The position numbers were made by a program, and so were the translations under genes. From an uncultured Kordia sp. (GTDB taxonomy: Bacteria > Bacteroidota > Bacteroidia > Flavobacteriales > Flavobacteriaceae), in assembly GCF_947489565.1 (NCBI RefSeq), contig NZ_CANLEA010000013.1:124001-188000 (forward strand): a DNA stretch of 64,000 bases, in the 5' to 3' direction. Under the pieces are notes generated by a model. That model worked only from the letters and a program-made list of their open reading frames with translations. It ran no database searches and had not been told where the DNA came from. Positions 16,424-24,783 of the stretch are shown piece after piece; positions within the stretch are counted from its first letter, which is position 1, and every line of letters starts with the position of its first letter.

Positions 16424-16948
16424 ATGAACTTTAAAAAGAAATCACTCGCAAGCGCTTTCGTATTAATTCTAGGATTAATATTTAGTACAACGGCCATTGC
16501 GCAAACTTCATGTTGTGGAAATGACAAAAAAGACAAAACTGCGTGTACAACAGCACATAAAGATGGTGAAAAAGCGTCTTGTGATACCAAAAATGTAAGC
16601 GCAGAAGCAACTTCTGGTTGTTTGCCTTCCAGTTGTCGTGGTGCAAAAACCAAATTCGGAGAAGCCAAAGTAATTTCAAATTTACGTAGCAATATGATAG
16701 CACTTAAAGCAAAAATGGAGCAATCGACAACACCAAAATTTGCAGCACGTTCGTATGATATTCATGATATTGTTGGCAATTCGGATGCAGAAAGCTTAGC
16801 AATTCTTATCAGAGAATTACAGCTGATGGAAAAAGAATTTGCGCTTAAAACAAGTTTTGAACCAACTGTTTTGACAATTCCTGAAAGCAAAGCAAAACAA
16901 GTTCAGTATCTACAAAAACGTGTATCGACACTTACAAAATTCTTATAA
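16424..16948 (+). CDS. Secreted cysteine-rich protein
   Basis: A 174-residue protein with a signal peptide ending near residue 27 (SLASAF...TTAIAQ). The mature N-terminal 50 residues are Cys-rich: TSCCGND, TACTT, KASCDT, SGCLPSSCRG. The C-terminal 100 residues are helical and Cys-free (VISNLRSNMIALKAKMEQ). The CCGN/CCGS motif links it to the small peptide at 14300. A role in periplasmic metal or thiol binding is inferred; no family is recognised. It is preceded by ECF-like promoter C and followed by a hairpin at 16971-17000. Confidence 0.82.
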   Translation: MNFKKKSLASAFVLILGLIFSTTAIAQTSCCGNDKKDKTACTTAHKDGEKASCDTKNVSAEATSGCLPSSCRGAKTKFGEAKVISNLRSNMIALKAKMEQSTTPKFAARSYDIHDIVGNSDAESLAILIRELQLMEKEFALKTSFEPTVLTIPESKAKQVQYLQKRVSTLTKFL

Positions 16949-16970
16949 TTCATTTCCCTACATAATTCAT

Positions 16971-17000
16971 TGAGTACGAGAAGTCTTTTTTTCGTACTCA
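16971..17000 (+). terminator. Hairpin between the Cys-rich protein and the next membrane protein gene
   Basis: TGAGTACGA and TCGTACTCA pair perfectly over 9 bp around a 12-base loop containing a T run. It lacks a long downstream T tract, so it is terminator-like only. Confidence 0.55.
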
Positions 17001-17022
17001 ATTTACAATTCATCATTTCCAT

Positions 17023-18039
17023 ATGAACTTTCGAAAAATAGTAAGTCTTTCCATAGGATTTAGCTTTGTAATACTATTAATCACAGGCATACTCTCATAC
17101 TTTCAGGTATATTCTAGAAGTACCGCAACTTTGCATACCGTTTTTGGAATTTTATTTTCAATAGGAATTCTATGGCATTTAAAAAATAATTTTAGATCCT
17201 TAAAAATATATTTAAAAAGTAAAATTTTAGTCTTCATTGTCTGTATAGGATTCGCCTTTTTTCTTGCTGTGTATTATCAAATTGTTCCGTTCAACATATT
17301 AATGGATTATGGAGCAACACAAAAAGCGACTACCAAGAAGGAATTGAATCGTTCTATGTATGAAGTGTTAGAAATGAATACTATACATGATTTAAAACTT
17401 TCTATTGATGTATTACGTTCTGAGCACTATTGGCATCCACAAATGGCCATTTGGATTGAAGATAAAAATGGCAACTATGTAGAAACCTTGTTTGTCTCAA
17501 AAGCAACGGCAAAAGGATTGTTTTTTGGTGGACGAAGTAAGGATAATTTTAAAGATTTTGACGAAAAGAAAGATGCTTCGGGCGATTACAGACGTGTAAA
17601 TGCCTTGCCTGTTTGGTCACACAAACGAAATGTAAAATATGCAGATGGATTGTATGTGCCACCGAGCAATAATCCATTGCCAGACGCAATAAGTGGGGAA
17701 ACTTTTACAGATAATTTTCAACTCATTACTTCTACAAAAGAGCGTTCAGAATTTATTTTAAAAATAGAAATCAATGTCGCTTTTGACGATAATGAATCCT
17801 ATTCGGCATACGACTTTCCGGATGATGAAACGTTTCACAATGGTACAGGACAATTGGGACAACCATCAATTATATTTGAAGCACGTATTGATATGAATGA
17901 TGAAAAAAGCTACTATTTAATGGATTTAATAGGTCATGGACACCATTCTGGACAAAATGGAATCATATATTCAGATGTAAGTTCCTTAACTACAGCAAAG
18001 AAGATTATAGAACGCATTGTGATTGGCGTAAAAAGTTAA
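17023..18039 (+). CDS. Membrane protein with DUF4405-like helices and DUF2271-like domain
   Basis: A 338-residue protein. Residues 1-95 hold three hydrophobic segments with a His between them (TLHTVFGILFSIGILWHLKNNF), a pattern of cytochrome-b-like DUF4405/PepSY-type helices. Residues 125-335 are extracytoplasmic; HPQMAIWIEDKNGNYVETLFVS resembles DUF2271 proteins, and a late GHGHHSGQNG is His-rich. It could couple a membrane haem or quinone site to a periplasmic domain (inference). No copy of the ECF-like motif was found directly upstream. Confidence 0.65.
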   Translation: MNFRKIVSLSIGFSFVILLITGILSYFQVYSRSTATLHTVFGILFSIGILWHLKNNFRSLKIYLKSKILVFIVCIGFAFFLAVYYQIVPFNILMDYGATQKATTKKELNRSMYEVLEMNTIHDLKLSIDVLRSEHYWHPQMAIWIEDKNGNYVETLFVSKATAKGLFFGGRSKDNFKDFDEKKDASGDYRRVNALPVWSHKRNVKYADGLYVPPSNNPLPDAISGETFTDNFQLITSTKERSEFILKIEINVAFDDNESYSAYDFPDDETFHNGTGQLGQPSIIFEARIDMNDEKSYYLMDLIGHGHHSGQNGIIYSDVSSLTTAKKIIERIVIGVKS

Positions 18040-18136
18040 TTTTTTAAATATTAATACAATTCAAATGGATTTGTGATAAAATCAAAATAGAAGAGAAGTG
18101 GGGAAAAATAATCTCTAAGAAATGAAAACAAGATTG

Positions 18137-18144
18137 TACTTTTG
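18137..18144 (+). promoter_or_regulatory. Likely -7 element for the EamA gene
   Basis: TACTTTTG matches TAnnTTTG and ends 17 bases before the ATG at 18162. This argues for vegetative rather than ECF control of the exporter. Confidence 0.5.
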
Positions 18145-18161
18145 CCTTTTAGAAATTGTAC

Positions 18162-19049
18162 ATGAAACCAATCTCATCAAAAGTACTCATCATTTTGGCA
18201 TTTTTTGCCATTTACATCATTTGGGGAAGCACGTATTTATGGAATAAAATTGCTGTGACGGAATTACCAGCATTTTTCCTAGCTTCTGTCCGTTTTTTGT
18301 GCGCAAGTGTCTTAATATTTGCGATTGCTTTGATTTCTGGTAAAAAAATAGGAATCACCAAAAGACAACTCAAAAATTCAATATTTGTAGCGTTTCTATT
18401 TATGGTTTCTGGAAACGGACTTTTTGTTTGGGCATTGAAATATGTAGACAGTGGTTTTGCTGCATTATTGGCATCTACACAACCATTATTTGTATTATTA
18501 TTGATGCGTTTGATTGATAATAAAAAGATGAAACTCAAATCGATTATCGGAGTTGTTTTTGGAATCTTAGGAATGTACTTATTGGTCAGTCAACAAGAAT
18601 TGGTTACCGATGAAGATACACTGAAAGGAATTCTACTTATTTTCTTATGTGTTATTGGTTGGAGTTATGCTAGTGTATTTGTTTCCAAAGCAGATTTACC
18701 TAAAAACCATTTGGTAAGTACTGGATATCAGATGGGAATAGCATTTTTCATGCTAACCATCGTGAGTTTTTCTTTAGGAGAACAATGGACATCGCCGTTC
18801 GCATGGAGTTCCGAAGTACAATGGTCTATGTTCTTACTCATCATTTTAGGGAGTTTAGTAGCATTTACTGCGTTTAATTACCTTTTAAAACAAGTTTCTA
18901 CGGAAAAAGTAGCTACTTCATCCTATGTAAATCCAGTGGTAGCTTTATTTCTTGGTTGGTGGATTTTGGATGAAGCATTAACCACACAATCATTGATTGC
19001 AGCAAGTATTTTGTTGGTTGGCGTGTATTTTATTACGTCAAAAAAGTAA
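18162..19049 (+). CDS. EamA/DMT family transporter
   Basis: A 295-residue inner-membrane transporter with ten hydrophobic segments arranged as two EamA repeats. The repeats are marked by FAIYIIWGSTYLWNKIAV...PAFFLASVRFL at the start and LGSLVAFTAFNYLLKQVS...SSYVNPVVALFLGWWILDE near the end. EamA proteins export metabolites; the founding E. coli member exports cysteine pathway compounds. That makes a thiol-export role next to the C-S lyase and Cys-rich genes attractive but unproven. The ATG at 18162 is preferred to the TTG at 18156 because of the promoter position. Confidence 0.9.
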   Translation: MKPISSKVLIILAFFAIYIIWGSTYLWNKIAVTELPAFFLASVRFLCASVLIFAIALISGKKIGITKRQLKNSIFVAFLFMVSGNGLFVWALKYVDSGFAALLASTQPLFVLLLMRLIDNKKMKLKSIIGVVFGILGMYLLVSQQELVTDEDTLKGILLIFLCVIGWSYASVFVSKADLPKNHLVSTGYQMGIAFFMLTIVSFSLGEQWTSPFAWSSEVQWSMFLLIILGSLVAFTAFNYLLKQVSTEKVATSSYVNPVVALFLGWWILDEALTTQSLIAASILLVGVYFITSKK

Positions 19050-19071
19050 TCGAAAACAAATTTTAGTGTTT

Positions 19072-19359
19072 TCACTTTTTTATTGAGAGACCATATAAAA
19101 AACCAATACCAAAAGCTATAAGCGCCGGAATTTTAATCACAGAAATGATTTCAATACCATCTTGAAAAGGAATCATAAATAAACTTGGTATGGTCAGAAA
19201 TATAACCACAATGGCTCGTATAATGAGTAAACCAAACGATCGAGATATATCAATTGCCCAATCCCAAGCATACATTCCTGCAAGTGCTGTATAAATAATA
19301 ACAGAAACAACAAAAGCAAAAATAATTCCTGTAAGTAGTGCGTTAGGTATAGTTTTCAT
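19072..19359 (-). CDS. Small integral membrane protein
   Basis: A 95-residue protein using the ATG at 19357-19359 (MKTIPNALLTGIIF); the longer frame to 19434 would run through an inverted repeat and is less likely. Hydrophobic segments span about residues 7-30, 37-60 and 70-90, ending GFLYGLSIKK. No family is recognised. A perfect palindrome 45 bases upstream suggests repressor control. Confidence 0.7.
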   Translation of the reverse strand: MKTIPNALLTGIIFAFVVSVIIYTALAGMYAWDWAIDISRSFGLLIIRAIVVIFLTIPSLFMIPFQDGIEIISVIKIPALIAFGIGFLYGLSIKK

Positions 19360-19403
19360 GATGTGCTGATTTTTAAATAAAAGTAAGATACAAATTACAA
19401 ATA

Positions 19404-19429
19404 AATTATACCTAACCATAGGTATAATT
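19404..19429 (-). promoter_or_regulatory. Perfect 11-bp inverted repeat, candidate operator
   Basis: AATTATACCTA-ACCA-TAGGTATAATT is a perfect 11-bp palindrome with a 4-base spacer, 45 bases upstream of the small membrane protein gene. The size and symmetry suit a dimeric repressor such as a MarR- or TetR-type protein. No such regulator gene is adjacent. Confidence 0.6.
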
Positions 19430-19434
19430 AGCAT

Positions 19435-19764
19435 GCTACATAAAGCTATCCATTAGACTACTCATTTTCAAGTTTTATTCACTTTCTAATGTCTTCAATC
19501 AAACTCTTTATTTTTAGATTGTTTAGTTAACATCTAAATATACACTTGCTTTCACTTTAAAATATCTCTTGCAAAATAAGTTGTAATAATCTAGTATAAA
19601 ACACTTTACTAAATAAATAATTCCATTCACTAAAGAAAAAAGGCTGCCCAATCATTTTTTTTCTAATTGCATTTCACAACAGCAATATTTGTCACATATT
19701 AATTCTGAGAATTCTCATTTAGAGTTTAATTAAATCGTTATAAATAATTAAAAACTAACCAAAT
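19435..19764. other. Intergenic region before the MACPF gene
   Basis: About 330 AT-rich bases between the operator palindrome and the MACPF start. No open frame, convincing TAnnTTTG element or hairpin was seen. It presumably holds the promoter of the MACPF-aegerolysin pair. Confidence 0.4.
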
Positions 19765-20877
19765 ATGGCTGAATTACAAACATTTAAAATTCCATACCAA
19801 AGAGAGCATTTGAATGGTGAAGGAATCAATTTACTCACAGGGCAACCCAAAGGAAGATTTGCAATAGAAGTAGATACATTTGAACTTCTCAAACGGATGA
19901 GTCCGGGAGAATTACAGCAGCTTCATGAATTAGTCGAATCTGAATCTGAATACAAATCAGTACAAGAAGCAAGTTTAGATATCAAAGCTTCCAAATATTC
20001 AATGAAAGTTTCCGCTGGATTCAAATTAATGCTAAATCAATCAATTACAGAGCGAATAGTCATTGCAACAAGTATTGGAGACATGCCCTCAGGAGAAGAA
20101 ATTTTTGATGCAACGAAACTTAAATTATCTACCGAAGCACTGAATTTATTGCAAACTAATATCGATCGATTTGTTGAAACCTATGGCACACATTTTATTG
20201 GCGGATATATTATGGGAGCCACTTTTGACTCATACATCGCTTTTAAATTTGATTCTTCTACAGATATATTGAAAATCAAATCAAAGTTGAAAGCTGGATT
20301 TAATAAAGCAAAAAAATCTGTTTCAGGAAAAGCGAGTCATAGTCTAGAACTAGAAGAAGTCTACAATAAAACTGAAATTAGAGGACAATTCACAGCAACG
20401 GGCATTACGGGAACTATGAATATCAGTAGCATAGAAGAAGTAAGTGAAAAGTTTGGTGAATTCTCTGAAAACGCAGAAACCAGTGAGACAAGAATACTAA
20501 CGATATGTTATCCATACACATTATTGGAAGAAGTACAAGCTGTTTTGAACGACAAAGCAAAACCATTGATTTCTACTTTTGATTATGGCTTAATTGAAAA
20601 TATATGTTTAGAGTATAGAGACCTTGAAAGAGCACGCACAAAAATTTCTTCATACAATCATATTGCAGATACGAAAGGCAAATACTTAAAAAAAGTGAAT
20701 CGCAAATACATTGAAAAGCTAGTTGATGAAATTGGAAAAATAAAAGAGATTACTCCAAAAGAACTTGCGAATCCTTCATCAGATTTATTGGAAGCAATAG
20801 GAGAAAATTCCAGAGCATCCGTATTAATAGACGAATGGGAAACAGCATTTAAAAACGAATATCAAAATATTATTTAA
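19765..20877 (+). CDS. MACPF-domain pore-forming protein
   Basis: A 370-residue protein with no visible signal peptide. The MACPF signature is at residues 140-144 (YGTHF in FVETYGTHFIGGYIMGATFDS). It is followed by strand and helix segments that in the family convert into membrane hairpins (IAFKFDSSTDILKIKSKL; SLELEEVYNKTEIRGQF). A glycine-rich bend, TATGITGTMNISS, fits the central fold. MACPF proteins oligomerise into large membrane pores. The gene 18 bases downstream encodes an aegerolysin, the classic membrane-binding partner (pleurotolysin B with pleurotolysin A), so the two probably act as one toxin. Export route unknown. Confidence 0.88.
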   Translation: MAELQTFKIPYQREHLNGEGINLLTGQPKGRFAIEVDTFELLKRMSPGELQQLHELVESESEYKSVQEASLDIKASKYSMKVSAGFKLMLNQSITERIVIATSIGDMPSGEEIFDATKLKLSTEALNLLQTNIDRFVETYGTHFIGGYIMGATFDSYIAFKFDSSTDILKIKSKLKAGFNKAKKSVSGKASHSLELEEVYNKTEIRGQFTATGITGTMNISSIEEVSEKFGEFSENAETSETRILTICYPYTLLEEVQAVLNDKAKPLISTFDYGLIENICLEYRDLERARTKISSYNHIADTKGKYLKKVNRKYIEKLVDEIGKIKEITPKELANPSSDLLEAIGENSRASVLIDEWETAFKNEYQNII

Positions 20878-20895
20878 TCTTAAAATCAAATTAAA

Positions 20896-21273
20896 ATGGC
20901 AGAAGCACAAAACTTTACAATCGCAGTAAAAAATCACACATCAATGAATTTTCTTCCAGGAGAAGAAAAAATGGAATACGGAGGTGTTTATAGAAAAAAC
21001 ACCATTAAAAAAAGAACAGCTACATCCACTGTATTTTACGCAAGAGGTGATAGAGATGCAGCAGCAGGAACTGAAGGAACATTAACCTATACGAGTGAAG
21101 ATGGTACAGCATCTATTACTTTTAAATGGGATATTCCTTGGGGATTTGGAGATGATAAACTAGATGTACAAGCTTTTGGTGATATCAAATTAGAACAAAC
21201 ATCTTGGAGAGGCGATGATGTATTACGTAAAGTCGTTGAAGTTATTATCTATGATGATATACCTTTATTGTAG
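20896..21273 (+). CDS. Aegerolysin family protein
   Basis: A 125-residue beta-sandwich protein, close to the usual 130-140 of aegerolysins. The family core is clear: YARGDRDAAAGTEGTLTYT followed by ITFKWDIPWGFGDD (WDIPWG at residues 78-83), aligning with the R-SDAA-GT-GT and W-D-PWG motifs of ostreolysin and pleurotolysin A. Aegerolysins bind specific membrane lipids and recruit a MACPF partner. Both genes start MAE followed by Q-F, and the pair is followed by a strong terminator, so they form a two-gene operon. No signal peptide is seen. Confidence 0.87.
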   Translation: MAEAQNFTIAVKNHTSMNFLPGEEKMEYGGVYRKNTIKKRTATSTVFYARGDRDAAAGTEGTLTYTSEDGTASITFKWDIPWGFGDDKLDVQAFGDIKLEQTSWRGDDVLRKVVEVIIYDDIPLL

Positions 21274-21296
21274 CATTTAAAATTAACGATGGAATG

Positions 21297-21327
21297 AGCA
21301 GGAATTAAGACAAGTTCCTGCTTTTTT
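21297..21327 (+). terminator. Rho-independent terminator of the MACPF-aegerolysin operon
   Basis: AGCAGGAA and TTCCTGCT form an 8-bp stem around a 10-base loop, followed by a run of T, 24 bases after the aegerolysin stop. Confidence 0.85.
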
Positions 21328-21360
21328 ATGGTTAGGATTGATTCAGCAGTAAATACTATT

Positions 21361-21392
21361 GAAAAATAAAAAAAGCCTTCGTTAGAAGGCTT
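21361..21392 (-). terminator. Hairpin, best read as a minus-strand terminator
   Basis: AAGCCTTC-GTTA-GAAGGCTT (21373-21392) is a perfect 8-bp stem. The A-rich tract to its left becomes the T tract on the minus strand. No minus-strand gene feeds it, so it may be a remnant or may act against antisense transcripts. The rest of 21328-21593 shows no gene. Confidence 0.5.
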
Positions 21393-21593
21393 GGGCGATA
21401 TTCAACTAACTAAGTCAAAAAATCAACTTAATTACATATATAACAACTCAAAAGACATTTACCCTAACAAATAAGTAATGATTGCGAATTAAATAATTAA
21501 AAACTAGGGAAATATGGATTCCCGTAGTATTTTAAATAATGAATAGTTTAAATTAGTGTGATTATTAATTGTTTAACTCTTTTGACAAAACCT

Positions 21594-22358
21594 ATGATTA
21601 TGAACACTATTGATACATGGTACGATTGGGAAGAACTTGTTTTAGAAAAAAACGAAATTTCCTTAAGTTCTGAACAAGTAATTATTTTAAATAATGGTTT
21701 TGGTGTCAGTGAGGATTTATTTTTTGGGATAGGTACTACTAGTTGGGATAAAAAGAAAAGAAAAGTAATACTCAAAAATTTAAAAATTGAAAGATCTACA
21801 AAAGTAAGCTGTTACCAACACTTAAAATTATATAGGATTTCTGATGAAAACCAACTCAAATTAGTGCTTTTGCCTAATAATTATAAAGAGTATCTCATGA
21901 ATCAAGTAAGTTATGTATTAGACGATACAAACAAGCCTATTTATGGTGCTTCAAAGATACATATTCCAATACTGAGAGATGAAAATGACATTATGATATA
22001 CCTACGGTTTTTCTTTTATAATGTTGCTGGCAGACATGGTAAATTTTACGTTTTAAATAGTCCAGAAGAAGTCATTCCTCTTATGGAAATTTCTATTAAA
22101 AAAGGGAATCTAGATATCAAGAGAGATGTAAAGAAGGAAGAGAAACAATTAGAAGATTATAGTAAGAATAAAGATCAGAATGATTTTAAAATAAAATGTA
22201 AGGGTTTAACTAATTATGAACAAGATGAAATAGCGATTGAAAATTTATATATGGTTTTTAAAGGTTCTTTATTTAAAGCTGATGCTACGATTAACAGAAA
22301 AGATGGGGTTGTATCCTTGAAAAATGAAAAGTTAGTAGTTGAATTTTATTCCGTATGA
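21594..22358 (+). CDS. Unrecognised soluble protein
   Basis: About 254 residues from the ATG at 21594 (another ATG is at 21600, and a GTG at 21558 would add 12 residues). The protein is strand-rich, begins NTIDTWYDWEELVLEKNEIS and has a Lys/Glu-rich linker near residue 180 (RDVKKEEKQLEDYSKNKDQ). No signal peptide, membrane segment or catalytic motif is seen and no family is recognised. Its last 20 bases overlap the longest frame of the next gene, and from the likely start at 22363 the gap is 4 bases. The two are probably cotranscribed and functionally linked. Confidence 0.65.
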   Translation: MIMNTIDTWYDWEELVLEKNEISLSSEQVIILNNGFGVSEDLFFGIGTTSWDKKKRKVILKNLKIERSTKVSCYQHLKLYRISDENQLKLVLLPNNYKEYLMNQVSYVLDDTNKPIYGASKIHIPILRDENDIMIYLRFFFYNVAGRHGKFYVLNSPEEVIPLMEISIKKGNLDIKRDVKKEEKQLEDYSKNKDQNDFKIKCKGLTNYEQDEIAIENLYMVFKGSLFKADATINRKDGVVSLKNEKLVVEFYSV

Positions 22359-22362
22359 AAAG

Positions 22363-24765
22363 ATGAAAAACACATTTATTAATTTTTTAGATGAAATCTC
22401 GTTTTTTAAGAGTCATTCTAGCGAAAAATTAGCTAGAAAACTTGAACATAATGAATTGCAATTAGGTGAAAAACATATTCAAGAACTTGAATTGACCAAT
22501 GCAGAATGTTTATTGCTAAAAAATGGGGTTTCAACAGGAATCGTAATTTGTAATCACAATACTGACAACATCATAAGATCAGAAATTTTAAACTGGTTTT
22601 TGAGACTGCCCGAAAATTATCTAGATAAGTTTAAAATTGGCAAACTTACTATTAGTAATGCCCATATCATAAGTATGGTCAACCACTTCCATTATTTAAA
22701 AAATGATTATGATTTAAAAGATATTTCAAAAGTTATTCGTCGTGATTTTGCATTAGATGTGTCTAATAGAGTTATTACAGTCGATTTATCTTTTAATAAC
22801 TGTTATTTTCATGGAGGTATTGATATCAGTAATGCAACATTAAAAAGCATGACCATAGATTCTTGTGTTATTGGAGTTGGAAGTGATAAAGAAGACTTTT
22901 TTTACAGCAATCTTACTATAAAATCTAGTATTTATGGCTGTTTGACTAAAATAACTGGAAACCTTCATATTTCCGATTCTCAAAACTTTTATAACTACGG
23001 ACTTAACAATAAAGAATCAAATATACACGGAACTATTTATCTTCCTCATATTGAGGTTGCTGGAATTTTCAAAGTTTATGAAATAATATTGAGTCATAAC
23101 TTAACATTATCATTTAGTAAATGCAAAATTTTCTCAGTACATGATATTATATGTTTAAAAGCTACTATTAGTCTTTTATATGGACGTTTTAACAATGTAT
23201 ATTTTCATAACTCCAAATTTATTTGTGATTTAGAAAAAATGACTGAAGAGGATGATATTGTTACCATTGAAGGTCAAGGTTTGGAAGCCGATTATTTTAA
23301 TTTTAGAACAGACTGTTTTAACATTGGAGTCATAAGTCTTGATCATATTAGCATACACAAAGCAATTACATTTACGGAGTCCATTTTAATAGCTCCAACT
23401 GCCATTGATCCACAATCTAATATTGATCATACAATGTCTTTACGAGGAGCAAAAATTTCTGATCTAAGCTTTAGTAAAAACTTGATTAATTTAGGCGAAA
23501 TTGATATAAGTGAATCAGAAATCTCAAGTGTTTTTGTGAATAGGTCAAAATTGGTAAATTATAATAGTGCCAAAAAATATGGTATCGCACTAGATTTGAG
23601 CAATGCAATTATTAATAAATCAATTAATTTTATTAATAAAAAAGAGACCGTAAAAGCAAAAGAACAAAACCAATACAACTATGATGCTATCATAGCTTCT
23701 TTAGAAGAAGTTTCTAAAATTTATAAAGGAGAAGATTTTACAGGAAAAAGTCAGACTTCTCAGGAATCAAAAGGGCTCGCATCATATTTAATCAATCCAC
23801 AAGAAATAGAAGCACTAAAATTAGTAAAGGAAATCGAGGAACTAGTACACGATGACATCATGAATGTAGGACTTCCTAAAGCTTTAAAAGAAAATGATGT
23901 AGATTATGACCATGAGGCTCAAAACCTATTTGTAGGCGAAGTGACAATGTCAAGTACACAAATATCTGGACAAGTTGATTTTGCAGGATCATTGTTTTAT
24001 TGTCCAATTAATGATGAAAACAATATGAAAGCCATCAACTTAAGATATTTAAAAGTTGATGGAACCCTATTTTTGAATGATTTAACAATAAAAAATAAAG
24101 ACTATTATTTTAGAACTATTGGTGAAGTTGATTTACACATGGCAAACACTACACAACTTTTTGTAAATCCAGTTCGTGGTAGATATGCAGATACTAAATG
24201 GTATTTAACGGGTTTTCAATATGAATCTATTCATTGGAATAAAAAGAATAAAGATGTGTTATCTTCATTAAAATGGTTCGAATTCAATCGTGAGGATTCA
24301 AATTACAGACAACCTTATGAGCAATTAGCCAAAGCAATTAATAATTCTGGAGATGATAGTAAAGCAAAAGAAGTCATAATTAGAGGAAGATTAAAAACGT
24401 ATAAAAATCCTTTAGAATATGCATTGTTTTTTATTTTAATTGCGCTTTCTAAAATTGGTATTCCTGCGTGGAAATCCTTTTTTGTATTAATCTTAATTTT
24501 TATTTCTGGAAGTATCTATAATAATCATGCTCATACACAAGGTGGATTTACGGCTAATGATACCTCTTATGAAATAGAATTCAGCCCAAACATTTATACA
24601 TTTAATAATATGATGCCTGTTAGCTTTTCTGAAACTAACTTTTCTCCGAATGGAAAAGATATATTATTTGTAAGTACAGAAACATTTAACCTTTGGCACA
24701 AAATTATCAGTACCATATTTCTTACGATGTTTGTTATAGGAATTGCAAAAGTGACCAAGAAATGA
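22363..24765 (+). CDS. Large beta-helix-like protein with C-terminal membrane anchor
   Basis: An 800-residue protein; the ATG at 22363 is chosen over a TTG at 22339. Residues 100-610 show repeating short strands ending in S/N/D ladder positions (LTISNAHI, VDLSFNNCYFHGGIDISNA, IDISESEISSVFVNRS, LRYLKVDGTLFLNDLTI), suggesting a pentapeptide-repeat-like or right-handed beta-helix. A helical QPYEQLAKAINNSGDDSKAKEV segment precedes two membrane stretches at about 687-720 and 780-798. This layout occurs in poorly characterised bacterial membrane-associated proteins. The fold faces the cytoplasm or the periplasm depending on topology. It is paired with the unrecognised gene upstream. Confidence 0.7.
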   Translation: MKNTFINFLDEISFFKSHSSEKLARKLEHNELQLGEKHIQELELTNAECLLLKNGVSTGIVICNHNTDNIIRSEILNWFLRLPENYLDKFKIGKLTISNAHIISMVNHFHYLKNDYDLKDISKVIRRDFALDVSNRVITVDLSFNNCYFHGGIDISNATLKSMTIDSCVIGVGSDKEDFFYSNLTIKSSIYGCLTKITGNLHISDSQNFYNYGLNNKESNIHGTIYLPHIEVAGIFKVYEIILSHNLTLSFSKCKIFSVHDIICLKATISLLYGRFNNVYFHNSKFICDLEKMTEEDDIVTIEGQGLEADYFNFRTDCFNIGVISLDHISIHKAITFTESILIAPTAIDPQSNIDHTMSLRGAKISDLSFSKNLINLGEIDISESEISSVFVNRSKLVNYNSAKKYGIALDLSNAIINKSINFINKKETVKAKEQNQYNYDAIIASLEEVSKIYKGEDFTGKSQTSQESKGLASYLINPQEIEALKLVKEIEELVHDDIMNVGLPKALKENDVDYDHEAQNLFVGEVTMSSTQISGQVDFAGSLFYCPINDENNMKAINLRYLKVDGTLFLNDLTIKNKDYYFRTIGEVDLHMANTTQLFVNPVRGRYADTKWYLTGFQYESIHWNKKNKDVLSSLKWFEFNREDSNYRQPYEQLAKAINNSGDDSKAKEVIIRGRLKTYKNPLEYALFFILIALSKIGIPAWKSFFVLILIFISGSIYNNHAHTQGGFTANDTSYEIEFSPNIYTFNNMMPVSFSETNFSPNGKDILFVSTETFNLWHKIISTIFLTMFVIGIAKVTKK

Positions 24766-24783
24766 CAATAACTTCCGAAAGCC

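Noticed and set aside
23061-24200. Pore-former or toxin domain in the 800-residue protein because it follows the MACPF operon
   Set aside because: A strong terminator and about 260 bases separate the units, and no pore-forming motif is visible.
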